Below, piece after piece: positions 44,698 to 53,821 of a stretch of 64,000 nucleotides of DNA (position 1 is its first letter; each line of letters begins with the position of its first letter). Made by a program: the position numbers and the translations under genes. This DNA comes from Sphingomonas sinipercae (GTDB lineage: Bacteria > Pseudomonadota > Alphaproteobacteria > Sphingomonadales > Sphingomonadaceae), in the NCBI RefSeq assembly GCF_011302055.1, contig NZ_CP049871.1:826501-890500 (forward strand), read 5' to 3'. Under the pieces are notes generated by a model that saw only the letters and a list, made by a program, of their open reading frames with translations, had not been told where the DNA came from and made no database searches.

Positions 44698-45312
44698 TTA
44701 GCGCGAGTAGAATTCGATCACGAGGTTGGGCTCCATCCGGACCGGATAGGGCACCTCGTCGAGCGTCGGCACGCGGTTGTAGGTCACCTTCGAGGTGCCG
44801 TCCGGGACCACGTAATCGGGCACGTCGCGCTCGGCCAGGCCCTGCGCTTCGATGACGAGCGCCATTTCCTGCGCCTTCGGGCCCAGTTCGATGACGTCGC
44901 CGACGTTCACGCGGCGGCTGGCGATGTTGCACTTCACGCCGTTCACGCGGATGTGGCCGTGGCTGACCAGCTGGCGCGCGGCCCAGATCGTCGGCGCGAA
45001 CTTGGCGCGATAGACGACCATGTCGAGACGGCGCTCGAGCAGGCCGATCAGGTTCTGCGAAGCGTCACCCTTCATCGCGCTGGCTTCGGTGTAGGTGCGC
45101 TTGAACTGCTTTTCGGTGACGTCGCCGTAATAGCCCTTCAGCTTCTGCTTGGCGCGAAGCTGGATGCCGAAATCGCTGACCTTGCCCTTGCGGCGCTGGC
45201 CGTGCTGGCCGGGGCCGTATTCGCGGCGGTTGACCGGGCTCTTGGGCCGTCCGAAGACGTTCTCGCCCATGCGGCGGTCGAGCTTATACTTGGCGCTTGA
45301 GCGCTTGCTCAC
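44698..45312 (-). CDS. rpsD: 30S ribosomal protein S4
   Basis: Assembly-initiating protein of the small subunit, 204 residues. It starts [25 protein letters not shown], the alphaproteobacterial S4 form, and contains the S4 RNA-binding domain ([34 protein letters not shown]) and the usual end. No zinc cysteines at the N-terminus. GTG start at 45312. Here it stands alone rather than in the alpha operon. Confidence 0.97.
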   Translation of the reverse strand: MSKRSSAKYKLDRRMGENVFGRPKSPVNRREYGPGQHGQRRKGKVSDFGIQLRAKQKLKGYYGDVTEKQFKRTYTEASAMKGDASQNLIGLLERRLDMVVYRAKFAPTIWAARQLVSHGHIRVNGVKCNIASRRVNVGDVIELGPKAQEMALVIEAQGLAERDVPDYVVPDGTSKVTYNRVPTLDEVPYPVRMEPNLVIEFYSR

Positions 45313-45456
45313 GTTGGTTCTCCAATTTGCTTCTGTCGTTTTCCCGGACCGCACCGCCGAGCCTTACGCTCGACGCGATCGCCGCTTCACCGGGAATGCG
45401 GGATCAATTGCGAGCGGCGCACTTGGCGGCGCTCGTGCGAAAAGTCAATGAAGCGA

Positions 45457-45485
45457 GGCGCCCCGCCGATCGGCGGCGAAGCGCC
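45457..45485 (-). terminator. Possible terminator after the 76-residue secreted protein gene
   Basis: The arms GGCGC (45457-45461) and GCGCC (45481-45485) flank a perfect 14-base palindrome CCGCCGATCGGCGG (45463-45476). On the minus strand a short T-rich stretch (GACTTTT) follows about 12 bases later. This is weak support; it may only be a GC-rich palindrome. Confidence 0.35.
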
Positions 45486-45494
45486 CGCGCTCCC

Positions 45495-45725
45495 TTATTT
45501 CGAGTTGCCGCTGCCGGCGGTCGGCTGCTGGCCCTGCTGGATCTGGCGCCATTCCGACGCTTTCTTGCAGACCTTGTCGCCGCGGCCGCGAAGCCGCGAA
45601 CCGACGTCCGCCTGGTCGTCTTCACGCTTGCAGATCACTTTGTCCTGCGTCGGTGCGGTCGAAACCGTGGAGGGCGCGCCCGCCTGGGCAAAGGCAACAA
45701 GGGCGGCAGTGAACACAAGCGACAT
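45495..45725 (-). CDS. Small secreted two-cysteine protein
   Basis: A 76-residue product with a signal peptide (1-16) and a mature part holding C32 and C53, likely joined by a disulfide. The pattern VICKRED...GSRLRG...KVCKKASEWRQ resembles short exported proteins common in sphingomonads, where the two cysteines flank a GSR turn. Function unknown. The C-terminus is glutamine/glycine-rich. Confidence 0.65.
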   Translation of the reverse strand: MSLVFTAALVAFAQAGAPSTVSTAPTQDKVICKREDDQADVGSRLRGRGDKVCKKASEWRQIQQGQQPTAGSGNSK

Positions 45726-45778
45726 ACAGGCTCTCCAGTCGAGTAGATAAAGGTGATTCTTGTCCCGTTTAGAGTGAC

Positions 45779-46501
45779 CTAGCGGATTCTTGCAGGCTTG
45801 GCGAGTGCCCGAATAACCCCCCGAACGGCCTTTATTTCACGCGAAGACCAGGGGGCCTTGGTGAAGATCGTTCGAAGCGTGTTCTTGGTCGCCTGGGAGC
45901 GCTCCGGCGGATGGAAATAGCCCTTCGATTCCAGCTCGCCCTCAAGTTGCGCGACCAATCCTTCGAACTCGCCGTGCGGCGCCGGCGGTTCGGCTTCCCT
46001 CGCTGGCGGAACCGCGAGCTCCGACTGCTTTGACCATTCGTAAGCCAGCAGGATTACCGCCTGCGCCAGGTTGAGCGACCCGAATTTAGGGTTGATCGGG
46101 ACGGTCACGATTGCGTTGGCTAACGCGACGTCCTCCGTCTCCAGCCCTGACCGCTCCGGCCCGAACAGGATGGCTGAGCGCTCCGCCGAGCCGGCAATCG
46201 CCTCGCCCGCCTGCTGCGGGGTAAGGACTGGGATCACCAAATCGCGGCGGCGAACGGTCGAGGCGTAGACGGCCGCACAATCGGCGATCGCGTCCTGCAC
46301 CGTCGCGAAAACCTGCGCCTGCTCGAGGACGACGTCGGCGCCGCTGGCCGACGGGCCGGCGTCCGGGTTCGGCCAGCCGTCGCGCGGGGCGACGAGCCGC
46401 ATCTCCGTCAGCCCGAAATTGAGCATCGCCCGCGCCGCCTTGCCGATGTTCTGGCCAAGTTGCGGGCGAACTAGGACGATGACGGGCTTGGCGCCGCTCA
46501 C
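45779..46501 (-). CDS. trmJ: tRNA (cytidine/uridine-2'-O-)-methyltransferase TrmJ-type
   Basis: SPOUT-fold methyltransferase (240 residues) that 2'-O-methylates position 32 of tRNAs. Motif 1 is [24 protein letters not shown], motif 2 is [20 protein letters not shown], motif 3 is [22 protein letters not shown]. These are the three knot motifs of TrmH/TrmJ. The ~70-residue C-terminal extension (about 165-240) is helical, as in TrmJ. GTG start overlaps the nrdR stop (GTGA). Last gene of rpiB-glyA-nrdR-trmJ. Confidence 0.9.
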   Translation of the reverse strand: MSGAKPVIVLVRPQLGQNIGKAARAMLNFGLTEMRLVAPRDGWPNPDAGPSASGADVVLEQAQVFATVQDAIADCAAVYASTVRRRDLVIPVLTPQQAGEAIAGSAERSAILFGPERSGLETEDVALANAIVTVPINPKFGSLNLAQAVILLAYEWSKQSELAVPPAREAEPPAPHGEFEGLVAQLEGELESKGYFHPPERSQATKNTLRTIFTKAPWSSREIKAVRGVIRALAKPARIR

Positions 46502-46977
46502 AACAGCTTTTCGTGGTCGGCCGGCGCGGCCTCCTTCTCGACCCGCTCGGCGATTTCCGCGAAGTCGCCGGGGTCGGAGAAGTCCTTGTAGATGCTTGCG
46601 AAGCGAATGTAGGCGACATGGTCGAGGCTCTTGAGCCCGGCCATCACCGCCTCCCCGATGCGGGTCGAGGAGGTTTCGTCGCCGCGGGTTTCCAGTTGCC
46701 GCTGAACGCCGCTGATCAGACGGTCGATCTTGGCCGCGTCGACTTCGCGCTTGCGGGTCGCATGGCCGATGGCGCGGGCCAGCTTTTCGCGGTCGAACGG
46801 CTCGCGCTTGCCGTCTTTCTTGACCACGGTGAGGTCCCGCAGCTGGATCCGCTCGAACGTGGTGAAGCGGGCGCCGCAAGCCTCGCACTGGCGGCGCCGG
46901 CGGATGGCCGCGCCATCCTCGCTGGGACGGCTGTCCTTAACCTGGCTGTCTTCGTGCGCGCAGAAGGGACAGCGCAT
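46498..46977 (-). CDS. nrdR: Ribonucleotide reductase transcriptional repressor NrdR
   Basis: A 159-residue zinc-finger/ATP-cone repressor that controls nrd genes in response to (d)ATP. Zinc ligands are C3, C6, C31 and C34 ([15 protein letters not shown]). The ATP-cone covers about 46-136 ([20 protein letters not shown]). The order glyA-nrdR is widely conserved. It is preceded by glyA with a 34-bp gap and coupled to trmJ. Confidence 0.96.
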   Translation of the reverse strand: MRCPFCAHEDSQVKDSRPSEDGAAIRRRRQCEACGARFTTFERIQLRDLTVVKKDGKREPFDREKLARAIGHATRKREVDAAKIDRLISGVQRQLETRGDETSSTRIGEAVMAGLKSLDHVAYIRFASIYKDFSDPGDFAEIAERVEKEAAPADHEKLL

Positions 46978-47011
46978 CAGTCAACGCCTGCGTGAAGGAC
47001 CGACAAGGCGC

Positions 47012-48319
47012 CTAGCCTTCGTAGATCGGGAAGCGAGCGCACAGGTCGCGGACCCGTCGATTGACCTGTGCTTCGACGTCGCCGTTATTCTCCGTCCCGT
47101 TTTTGACCAGGCCGTGGAGCACGTCGGCCACCATGTCGCCGATGTCGCGGAACTCCGCTTCGCCGAAACCGCGCGTGGTGCCGGCCGGCGAGCCGACGCG
47201 GATGCCGCTGGTCTTCATCGGCGGCAGCGGGTCGAACGGAACGCCGTTCTTGTTGCAGGTGATGCCGGCCCGCTCCAGGGCTTCGTCGGCGTCCTTGCCG
47301 GTGAGGCCGAGCGGGCGCAGGTCGACCAGCGCCAAGTGCGTATCGGTGCCGCCGGCGACCAGATCGGCGCCGCGTTCCTTCAGGCGTCCCGCAAGCGTCC
47401 TGGCGTTGGCGATTACCGCCTTTGCGTAGGTCTTGAAGTCGGGCTGGAGCGCCTCGCCGAACGCCACCGCCTTGGCGGCGATGACATGCATCAGCGGCCC
47501 GCCCTGAAGCCCCGGGAAGACCGCCGAATTGATCTTCTTCGCAATGGCTTCGTCATCGGTCAGAACCATGCCGCCGCGCGGGCCGCGAAGCGTCTTGTGC
47601 GTCGTCGTGGTGACGATGTGGGCGTGGCCGAACGGGGAGGGGTGCTCGCCTGCCGCGACCAGCCCGGCGAAGTGGGCCATGTCGACAAAGAGCAAGGCGC
47701 CGACACTGTCCGCGATGGCGCGGAAGCGGGCGAAATCGAGGTGGCGCGGATAAGCCGAGCCGCCGGCGATGATCATCTTCGGGCTATGCTCGGCCGCCAG
47801 CCGCTCGACCTCGTCGAAGTCGACGAGGTGATCGTCCTGGCGAACGCCATATTGCACCGCGTTGAACCACTTGCCCGACTGCGCCGGCGGCGCGCCGTGG
47901 GTAAGGTGTCCGCCGGCGGCGAGGCTCATGCCCATGATCGTGTCGCCGGGCTTTAGCAGCGCCATCATCACCGCGCCGTTGGCCTGCGCGCCCGAATGCG
48001 GCTGGACGTTGACGAAGCCGCAGCCGAACAGCTGCTTGGCGCGGTCGATCGCGAGTTGCTCGACCGAGTCCGACGGTTCGCACCCCTGATAGTAACGGCG
48101 GCCGGGATAGCCTTCGGCATATTTGTTCGTGAACACCGACCCTTGCGCTTCCAGAACGGCGCGGCTGACGATGTTTTCCGACGCAATCAGCTCGATCTGG
48201 GTCTGCTCGCGCTTGAGTTCCGACTGGATCGCAGCAGCGACGGCGGGATCGGCCGAGGCCAGGCGTTCGCTGAAGAAACCTTCCGGTTGAACCGCGTGGA
48301 GGTCGGCTGCACTGGCCAT
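47012..48319 (-). CDS. glyA: Serine hydroxymethyltransferase
   Basis: PLP enzyme (435 residues) that interconverts serine and glycine and charges tetrahydrofolate with a one-carbon unit. The PLP lysine is K242 in [29 protein letters not shown] and [16 protein letters not shown] near the N-terminus are signatures. ATG 48319 shares one base with the rpiB stop (TGATG). One-carbon units feed purine synthesis and dTMP. Confidence 0.97.
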   Translation of the reverse strand: MASAADLHAVQPEGFFSERLASADPAVAAAIQSELKREQTQIELIASENIVSRAVLEAQGSVFTNKYAEGYPGRRYYQGCEPSDSVEQLAIDRAKQLFGCGFVNVQPHSGAQANGAVMMALLKPGDTIMGMSLAAGGHLTHGAPPAQSGKWFNAVQYGVRQDDHLVDFDEVERLAAEHSPKMIIAGGSAYPRHLDFARFRAIADSVGALLFVDMAHFAGLVAAGEHPSPFGHAHIVTTTTHKTLRGPRGGMVLTDDEAIAKKINSAVFPGLQGGPLMHVIAAKAVAFGEALQPDFKTYAKAVIANARTLAGRLKERGADLVAGGTDTHLALVDLRPLGLTGKDADEALERAGITCNKNGVPFDPLPPMKTSGIRVGSPAGTTRGFGEAEFRDIGDMVADVLHGLVKNGTENNGDVEAQVNRRVRDLCARFPIYEG

Positions 48320-48765
48320 CAATCGCTGTCCTGTAAGCTTTGAGAAAGTTGATCGACGCGGCGCTGGTGGCGCCCGCCGGCGAAATCGGTGTCGAGGAAC
48401 GCGGCGACGCAGGCCTTGGCCATGTCGGGCCCGACCAAACGAGCGCCGAGCGCGAGGACGTTGGCATCATTATGTTCGCGGGCAAGCGCTGCGGAAAGCG
48501 GATCGTCGACCCGCGCGCAGCGGCAGCGCGGGTCGCGGTTGACCGCGATCGAAATGCCGATGCCCGAACCGCAGACGGCGATTCCGCGGTCGGCGAGACC
48601 GTCGCCGACATGGCGGGCGAGCCTAGCGCCGAACTGCGGATAATCGACGCTTTCGCCGCCATTGGTGCCAAGGTCGGTCACGTCATGCCCTTGATCGCGA
48701 AGCCAGGCGGCAAGCTCATCCTTGAGGGCGTATCCGGCATGATCAGCGGCGAGGGCGATGCGCAT
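48319..48765 (-). CDS. rpiB: Ribose-5-phosphate isomerase B
   Basis: A 148-residue isomerase of ribose 5-phosphate and ribulose 5-phosphate. It starts [18 protein letters not shown], with active-site C65 in [14 protein letters not shown] and H97-region [12 protein letters not shown]. The rpiB-glyA-nrdR order is typical for alphaproteobacteria. It is first in a four-gene operon, so its promoter lies in the 254-bp gap with the unusual inverted repeat. Confidence 0.94.
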   Translation of the reverse strand: MRIALAADHAGYALKDELAAWLRDQGHDVTDLGTNGGESVDYPQFGARLARHVGDGLADRGIAVCGSGIGISIAVNRDPRCRCARVDDPLSAALAREHNDANVLALGARLVGPDMAKACVAAFLDTDFAGGRHQRRVDQLSQSLQDSD

Positions 48766-48804
48766 GACGCTTCCTATCGCCCGCCGCGCCGGGTTTCCAC
48801 CGGC

Positions 48805-48866
48805 ACCGCGCTTAAAGTCATTAAAGTCACGCGGTCGTGCAGCATTTTCGTGACTTTAAGCGCGGT
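48805..48866. promoter_or_regulatory. Complex inverted/direct repeat upstream of rpiB operon
   Basis: Perfect 16-base arms ACCGCGCTTAAAGTCA (48805-48820) and TGACTTTAAGCGCGGT (48851-48866) enclose 30 bases. A second direct copy of TTAAAGTCA follows at 48821-48829, and a second CGCGGT lies at 48830-48835, so the left ACCGCG can pair with either of two CGCGGT copies. It lies about 40-100 bases before the rpiB start and 154-215 before the divergent oxidoreductase. Operator or alternative-hairpin leader are both possible; otherwise nothing is seen in this 254-bp gap. Confidence 0.6.
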
Positions 48867-49019
48867 TCGGGAAGGTGGGTCGATCGTCGAGAGTCGCCAG
48901 TTGCCCATCCGCAAGGTTCGTAGCCGTCCAGCGCGGTGTAGGACAGCTTTTCAGCCCTTGACCGGCGGACGATAAGCGCACGACTTGGCGAGTTCGTGCA
49001 GCGGCTCTAGGGGCGCGAT

Positions 49020-50606
49020 ATGGAATCGATCGGCGGCGACCTCGCCACCATGACACCGCGGCCGTTTTCGGCCGAGCATCATGAGGCCATTCGCGCCATC
49101 GGCGTCGAGCGTGAATATCGTCCCGGCGACGTCGTCCAGGAAATCGGCGAGCCGCTCGACCGGTTCGTGCTGATCGAGTCGGGCGAAGTCGTCATCATCG
49201 ATCCCGACACCGGCGAGCCGTATCAGGACGCATCGCTGCGGACGGGCCAGTTCATGGGCGAGCTGGCCTTTCTCAACGGCGGGTCGATGACCTTGACCAT
49301 GCAGGCGGCCGAGACGACGCGCACCATTGAAGTTCCGCGCCCGGCAATGCTGCGGCTGATGAGCGACGTGCCGGAGATCGGCGACCACATCCTGACGGTC
49401 TTCGCGGCGCGGCGCCGGAGCCTGTTCGAAGGCGGCGATAGCAGCATCGTCATCAGCGGCGCCGATCGCGATCCCAAGATCGGGCGGATCGCGAGCTTCC
49501 TCAACCGCAACCGGCTGCCATTTCGCGAAGCTGCCAACGGCGCTCCCGGCGTGACCATCGCCGGCAAGCCGCTCGAGGACCCGAACCCACGCGCCATCGC
49601 CCGCCATTTCGGGCTGGACCTCGACCGCAAGCATGATGGGGAACTGGACCTCATCATCGTCGGTGCTGGGCCGGCGGGGGTCGCAGCCGCCGTCTATGCC
49701 GGGTCCGAAGGGCTAAGCGCGCTGGTCATCGAGGACAATGCCATCGGCGGGCAGGCCGGGACCAGCAGCCGGATCGAAAATTACATGGGCTTTCCGACCG
49801 GCATCTCCGGTGCTGACCTGACCTTCCGCGGCCAAATCCAGGCGATGAAGTTCGGCACCTGCTTTGCAATGCCGCGCCGAGTCGAGCGGCTGGAGCAGCG
49901 CGACAACGGTTTCTGCGTCACGCTGGAGGACGGCGAGCAATTGTGTTCCCGGTCCGTCCTGGTCGCGACCGGCGTCCAATACCGGCGCCTGCCGATTCCC
50001 CGGCTGGAGGAATTCGAGGGCATGGGCGTTTATTATGCCGCGACCGAGATGGAAGCGCGCTTCTGCGCGGCGACGGAGGCGATCATCGTCGGCGGCGGTA
50101 ACAGCGCAGATCAGGCGGCGATGTACCTGTCGAGGGTCGCGAGCAAGGTCCACTTGCTGGTGCGCGGTTCCGGGCTTGCGGAAACGATGAGCGCCTACCT
50201 GCGCGAACGGCTGGACGCCGATCCGAAGATCGAAATTCATACCGGCTCGGCAGTGTCGAGGCTGGACGGCGACGGCGCGCTGGAAGCGGTGACGGTGCTG
50301 GGACCGGACGGCGAATGGACCTCGCAATGCCGAGCCTTGTTCATCATGATCGGCGCCGCCCCGAACACGCGCTGGTTGTCCGACCTTGTCGAACTGGACC
50401 GGCATGGGTTCGTGAAGACCGGGATCGAGGTGGGCGCAAGCAGCGGCTTCGCCACGTCTTTGCCGGGAGTGTTCGCGGTCGGCGATGTCCGCTCCGGGTC
50501 GGTCAAGCGCGTGGCAAGCAGCGTCGGCGAAGGGTCGGTGGTGGTCAGCGCCATCTGGAGCCACGTCAACCAGCCGCCGCACGCCGCGCTCGGTATAGGC
50601 GGCTGA
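49020..50606 (+). CDS. Cyclic nucleotide-binding / thioredoxin reductase-like FAD oxidoreductase
   Basis: A 528-residue fusion. Residues about 15-135 are a cNMP-binding (CRP/FNR-like) domain (YRPGDVVQEIGEPLDRFVLI, GQFMGELAFLNGGS). Residues about 205-525 resemble thioredoxin reductase: FAD motif IIVGAGPAGVAAAVYAG, NADPH motif IIVGGGNSADQAAMYL, and GVFAVGDVR. At the place of the CxxC redox site the sequence reads YYAATEMEA, so the disulfide is absent and it cannot be a normal thioredoxin reductase. Partner and ligand unknown. ATG 49020 chosen. Confidence 0.85.
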   Translation: MESIGGDLATMTPRPFSAEHHEAIRAIGVEREYRPGDVVQEIGEPLDRFVLIESGEVVIIDPDTGEPYQDASLRTGQFMGELAFLNGGSMTLTMQAAETTRTIEVPRPAMLRLMSDVPEIGDHILTVFAARRRSLFEGGDSSIVISGADRDPKIGRIASFLNRNRLPFREAANGAPGVTIAGKPLEDPNPRAIARHFGLDLDRKHDGELDLIIVGAGPAGVAAAVYAGSEGLSALVIEDNAIGGQAGTSSRIENYMGFPTGISGADLTFRGQIQAMKFGTCFAMPRRVERLEQRDNGFCVTLEDGEQLCSRSVLVATGVQYRRLPIPRLEEFEGMGVYYAATEMEARFCAATEAIIVGGGNSADQAAMYLSRVASKVHLLVRGSGLAETMSAYLRERLDADPKIEIHTGSAVSRLDGDGALEAVTVLGPDGEWTSQCRALFIMIGAAPNTRWLSDLVELDRHGFVKTGIEVGASSGFATSLPGVFAVGDVRSGSVKRVASSVGEGSVVVSAIWSHVNQPPHAALGIGG

Positions 50607-50680
50607 CGCTCCCACGCGGCCCTGGCAGCTTGGGACATCGCCGATAAATCCTGCTACGACCGCGCCGCAGGGGGCGGTTC

Positions 50681-52033
50681 ATGGGGGCGAACACACCGCG
50701 CGGGCTGCTGCGCGTCCTTGGTACCGGATTTGGGATTGCGGCCGTAATCGGCAGCGTGATCGGCGTCGGCATCCTGCGGGTTCCGGCCGCGCTGGCGGGG
50801 GATCTCAACCAGCCAATCCTCTTCATCGGTATCTGGCTGGTTGGCGCCATGGTGGCGGCGCTAGGCGCGAACTGCGTCGCGGAACTGGCCGTGATGTTGC
50901 CGAAAGCCGGCGGGCCTTACGTCTATATCCAGCGTGCCTATGGCGACTATCCCGGGTTCCTGATGGGATGGGTCGACTGGTTCATCTCGGTCGCCTCAGC
51001 CGCGTACATCCTCGTCGCCGTCGGGGAATACGGGTTGCAGCTCGCTCCTGCGTTTCCAGGCGGCGGCAATGCGATCAGCCTGTGCGTCATTGTCCTGTTG
51101 TTCCTGATCCACGCGACGGGCCTCCGCAGCGGGAGCGAATCGCAGAAGCTGCTTTCGGGCGCGAAAGCGCTGGCCTTCCTCAGCCTTATCGTCGTCTGCC
51201 TGGTCGGCGGCCTGTCGGTCGAAGCGACGCCCGAGCCACGCCAGGCCATAGTGCAGCCGCCATCATGGGCCCTGTTGCTCGTGCTCGGGCGAAGCGCGAT
51301 CATGGTCAACGAGACGTTCGCCGGCTGGAACACGCCGGTCTATCTCACCGAGGAAAACCGGCGGCCCGAACGGAGCATTCCGCGCGCTTTGTTCGGCGGG
51401 ATCGCAATCGTGGCCGCAATCTACGTGCTGATGAACCTTGCGCTGTTAAGTGTGCTTCCGCTTGAGGCGATCGCGCAGTCCAAACTGCCGCTGGCCGACG
51501 CCACCGCGCTGATCCTCGGGGACGCAGCGGGCGTGGTTGTCACGGTCCTGGCGGTCGTTACCTTGATGAGCCTGTGCCATGCCAACCTGTTCCAGGCGCC
51601 GCGCATCCTGTTTGCACTGTCGCGGGACGGCTGGTTCCATAGCGCGGCCAGCGCCGTGACCAGCAAGGGCGCGTTGCTCCCGGGCTTAGCGATCACCGCA
51701 GGCGCCATGATTGCCCTGGCCATGACCGGAACGTTCGAAGAGCTGTTCATCAGCATCGCGCTGCTTGGCACCGCGCTGGACGCTTTCACATTCTCAGCGG
51801 TGATGCGCCTGCGCAAGACGGAGCCGAACCTTCCCCGGCCCTATCGCGCCAAGGGATATCCGTGGCTACCGCTAGCCGTCATCGCCTACTCGGTCGTCAT
51901 CATCGCCGCGGCGGCGTGGGCCGAGCCCTCGTCGATGGTGCGCGGCGGCCTCGCCCTACTAGCCAGCGTGCCGGCTTATTTCTGGCTGAGATCGAAGCGG
52001 AAAAGGGTGTCGGCGGAGCCGGCCGCATCGTAA
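50681..52033 (+). CDS. APC family amino acid permease
   Basis: A 450-residue, 12-helix transporter. Helix 1 carries AAVIGSVIGVGILRVPAALA, the glycine-rich substrate loop of APC transporters (GxGIL). Helix 6 region is MVNETFAGWNTPVYLTEENRRPERSIPRAL, where the E-E-x-R-P-E-R-x-I-P pattern is the family signature. Probably an amino acid/proton symporter or antiporter; substrate not deducible. 74 bases after the preceding gene and on the same strand. Confidence 0.9.
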   Translation: MGANTPRGLLRVLGTGFGIAAVIGSVIGVGILRVPAALAGDLNQPILFIGIWLVGAMVAALGANCVAELAVMLPKAGGPYVYIQRAYGDYPGFLMGWVDWFISVASAAYILVAVGEYGLQLAPAFPGGGNAISLCVIVLLFLIHATGLRSGSESQKLLSGAKALAFLSLIVVCLVGGLSVEATPEPRQAIVQPPSWALLLVLGRSAIMVNETFAGWNTPVYLTEENRRPERSIPRALFGGIAIVAAIYVLMNLALLSVLPLEAIAQSKLPLADATALILGDAAGVVVTVLAVVTLMSLCHANLFQAPRILFALSRDGWFHSAASAVTSKGALLPGLAITAGAMIALAMTGTFEELFISIALLGTALDAFTFSAVMRLRKTEPNLPRPYRAKGYPWLPLAVIAYSVVIIAAAAWAEPSSMVRGGLALLASVPAYFWLRSKRKRVSAEPAAS

Positions 52034-52143
52034 CCGGCACTACGGATTTGCCCTCGTCGACAATCGCTCCGCTCGCCGGCACGGTATAAGGCGTAGCGAT
52101 GGCCGCAGGGGAGTCCGTTGTCTGGGCCTGCGAGACGCGACCG

Positions 52144-53247
52144 CTATTTCAGCAGCCCGGCGCTTCGCAGCGCATCCTCGATGGTTTTCTGAATACCCTG
52201 CTCGGGTGACGCGGCGGTCTTGGCGAGGTGCGGCGATCCCTGGAATGCCGGCGCTGCCTCCGGTGACGGCCGGGTGCGTGGCTGCGCCTGCTTCGGCGCG
52301 ATGCCCCAGAAATTCGCGATCAGGCGGGTCGAGGAGATGCCAGCGTCGAGCATGAACGGAGCGGCGCTCTCTGCGTGATCGCTGCCCGCCGGGTCGAGCG
52401 GGGTGCCGTGACCGAGGCCGGCGATGCGGTATTCCTCAAGCACCTCACGGCCGATCGAGTCGCGCCAGACCCGGTGCGGGTGGCCGGCGACATCCTCGAC
52501 TTTGCTCGGCGCCGGCGCCGCGCCGTGAAGCGGGCGCCATTGTTCAATCAGCGCGGCGGCGTTGGCTTGGTCCACGGTTTGATCGGCCGTACCGTGCCAA
52601 ACCGACAGCCGGGGCCAGGGGCCGGTATGCGCGGACGCATCCCTGACCAGGTCCGCGAGCCTTTCCGGCCGTGGGCCGCCGTGAGCGCGCATGCGGTCGA
52701 AGGCTTCGGGGACGGAACAGGCGACGCCGAACGGAAGCCCGGCAATGACCGCTCCGGCCGCGAAGACATCCGGGTAAGTCGCAAGCATGGCCGCGGTCAT
52801 CGCCCCGCCCGCCGACAAGCCGGTGATAAAGACCCTGTCCGGGTCGGTGCGGTGGCGGGTCTGGACCGCGGTGACCATCTGGCGGATCGACAGCGCCTCG
52901 CCCTGGCCCCGCGCGGCGTCGGCGGGCGAGAACCAGTTGAAGCACAGGTTGGGATTATTCGACCTTTGCTGCTCTGGATAAAGGACGATGTAGCCGTGAA
53001 GGTCGGCAAGGCGCGACCAGCCGGCGCTGGAGTCATAGCCCGCCGCTTCCTGGGTGCAGCCGTGGAGGACGACGACTAGCGGAGCGCCCGGTTCGACGGC
53101 TTCGGGAACATGGATCCAGCCTTTAAGCTGGCCCGGGTTGGAGCCGAAGCCGGTGAACGGTTGCAGGGGACTGGTTGCGGGCGTCGACTCGCCCAATGCG
53201 GGCCGCAAGCGCTTGAGCCGCGTAAGAGTGTCGGACAGGTTTCGCAT
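52144..53247 (-). CDS. PHB depolymerase family esterase
   Basis: A 367-residue alpha/beta hydrolase of the LpqC/PhaZ esterase family. VVVLHGCTQEAAGYD is the oxyanion-hole region and S145 in FITGLSAGGAMTAAM the nucleophile. WHGTADQTVDQ contains the likely acid and a GHPHRVWRDS/GLGHGTPLDP segment the histidine. No signal peptide is visible from ATG 53247, so it may be cytoplasmic or its start is upstream. It could be an intracellular polyhydroxyalkanoate or feruloyl/polyester esterase. No PHA genes lie nearby. Confidence 0.82.
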   Translation of the reverse strand: MRNLSDTLTRLKRLRPALGESTPATSPLQPFTGFGSNPGQLKGWIHVPEAVEPGAPLVVVLHGCTQEAAGYDSSAGWSRLADLHGYIVLYPEQQRSNNPNLCFNWFSPADAARGQGEALSIRQMVTAVQTRHRTDPDRVFITGLSAGGAMTAAMLATYPDVFAAGAVIAGLPFGVACSVPEAFDRMRAHGGPRPERLADLVRDASAHTGPWPRLSVWHGTADQTVDQANAAALIEQWRPLHGAAPAPSKVEDVAGHPHRVWRDSIGREVLEEYRIAGLGHGTPLDPAGSDHAESAAPFMLDAGISSTRLIANFWGIAPKQAQPRTRPSPEAAPAFQGSPHLAKTAASPEQGIQKTIEDALRSAGLLK

Positions 53248-53415
53248 GGCGGCACTCCGGGATGGCTGAAGAGACAGCTTCGGGAAAATGCTGCACTGCA
53301 CAATATGGGGTAGCGGACGACTAGAGCAAGGCTCGTGCTTGCGGAAAAGCGGAGCAGGCGGCTGCCGGGGTGGCCTCGGTTGGGTTTGCCGCCCCCACGT
53401 GGCATAACGATCATC

Positions 53416-53817
53416 ATGAGACTGCTGCCTTTCGCTGTCGCTGTGCTTTTTTGCGCCGGTTGCGATCCGTCGGTCGATGACACGGTCACGCCGGCAGCAA
53501 GGGACATTGAGCGCCTGGAGAGGATGCTTGCGGCGCACCCGTGCGTCGGGCCGCTCGACCGGTGGGAGCGAAACTACCGTTTCTCGCGGAGGAGCGGCTT
53601 GCTCTTCGGCCACTCGCTGAATCCGGAAATGGACGTGATCGAGTTTCACTTGCGCAGGGCGGGCACCGTGGTCGTCCTGCCCGGCCGCTACGTCATGGCG
53701 CCGCCGCCGAACGGCGATTGGCCCGACAGCAGGCCGATCGAAGCGCTGGACGGGAAGCTGACGCTGAGCAGCGGCAAGCTGGCGATGACCCCATGCGCGT
53801 CGAAGCGGGCCGTCTGA
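53416..53817 (+). CDS. Lipoprotein of unknown function
   Basis: A 133-residue product. Residues 1-16 form a lipoprotein signal (MRLLPFAVAVLFCAGC, lipidated C16). The mature part has two further cysteines (HPCVGPLDRWERNY and MTPCAS), a run of basic residues (FSRRSGLLFGH) and a beta-rich C-terminus. I do not recognise the family. ATG 53416 chosen over upstream in-frame starts because it places the signal correctly. Converges on chaA. Confidence 0.65.
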   Translation: MRLLPFAVAVLFCAGCDPSVDDTVTPAARDIERLERMLAAHPCVGPLDRWERNYRFSRRSGLLFGHSLNPEMDVIEFHLRRAGTVVVLPGRYVMAPPPNGDWPDSRPIEALDGKLTLSSGKLAMTPCASKRAV

Positions 53818-53821
53818 CCGC

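Noticed and set aside
48766..49019. Glycine or other riboswitch upstream of rpiB-glyA
   Set aside because: The gap holds a simple inverted/direct repeat and no glycine aptamer-like paired domains; glyA itself is not first in the operon.
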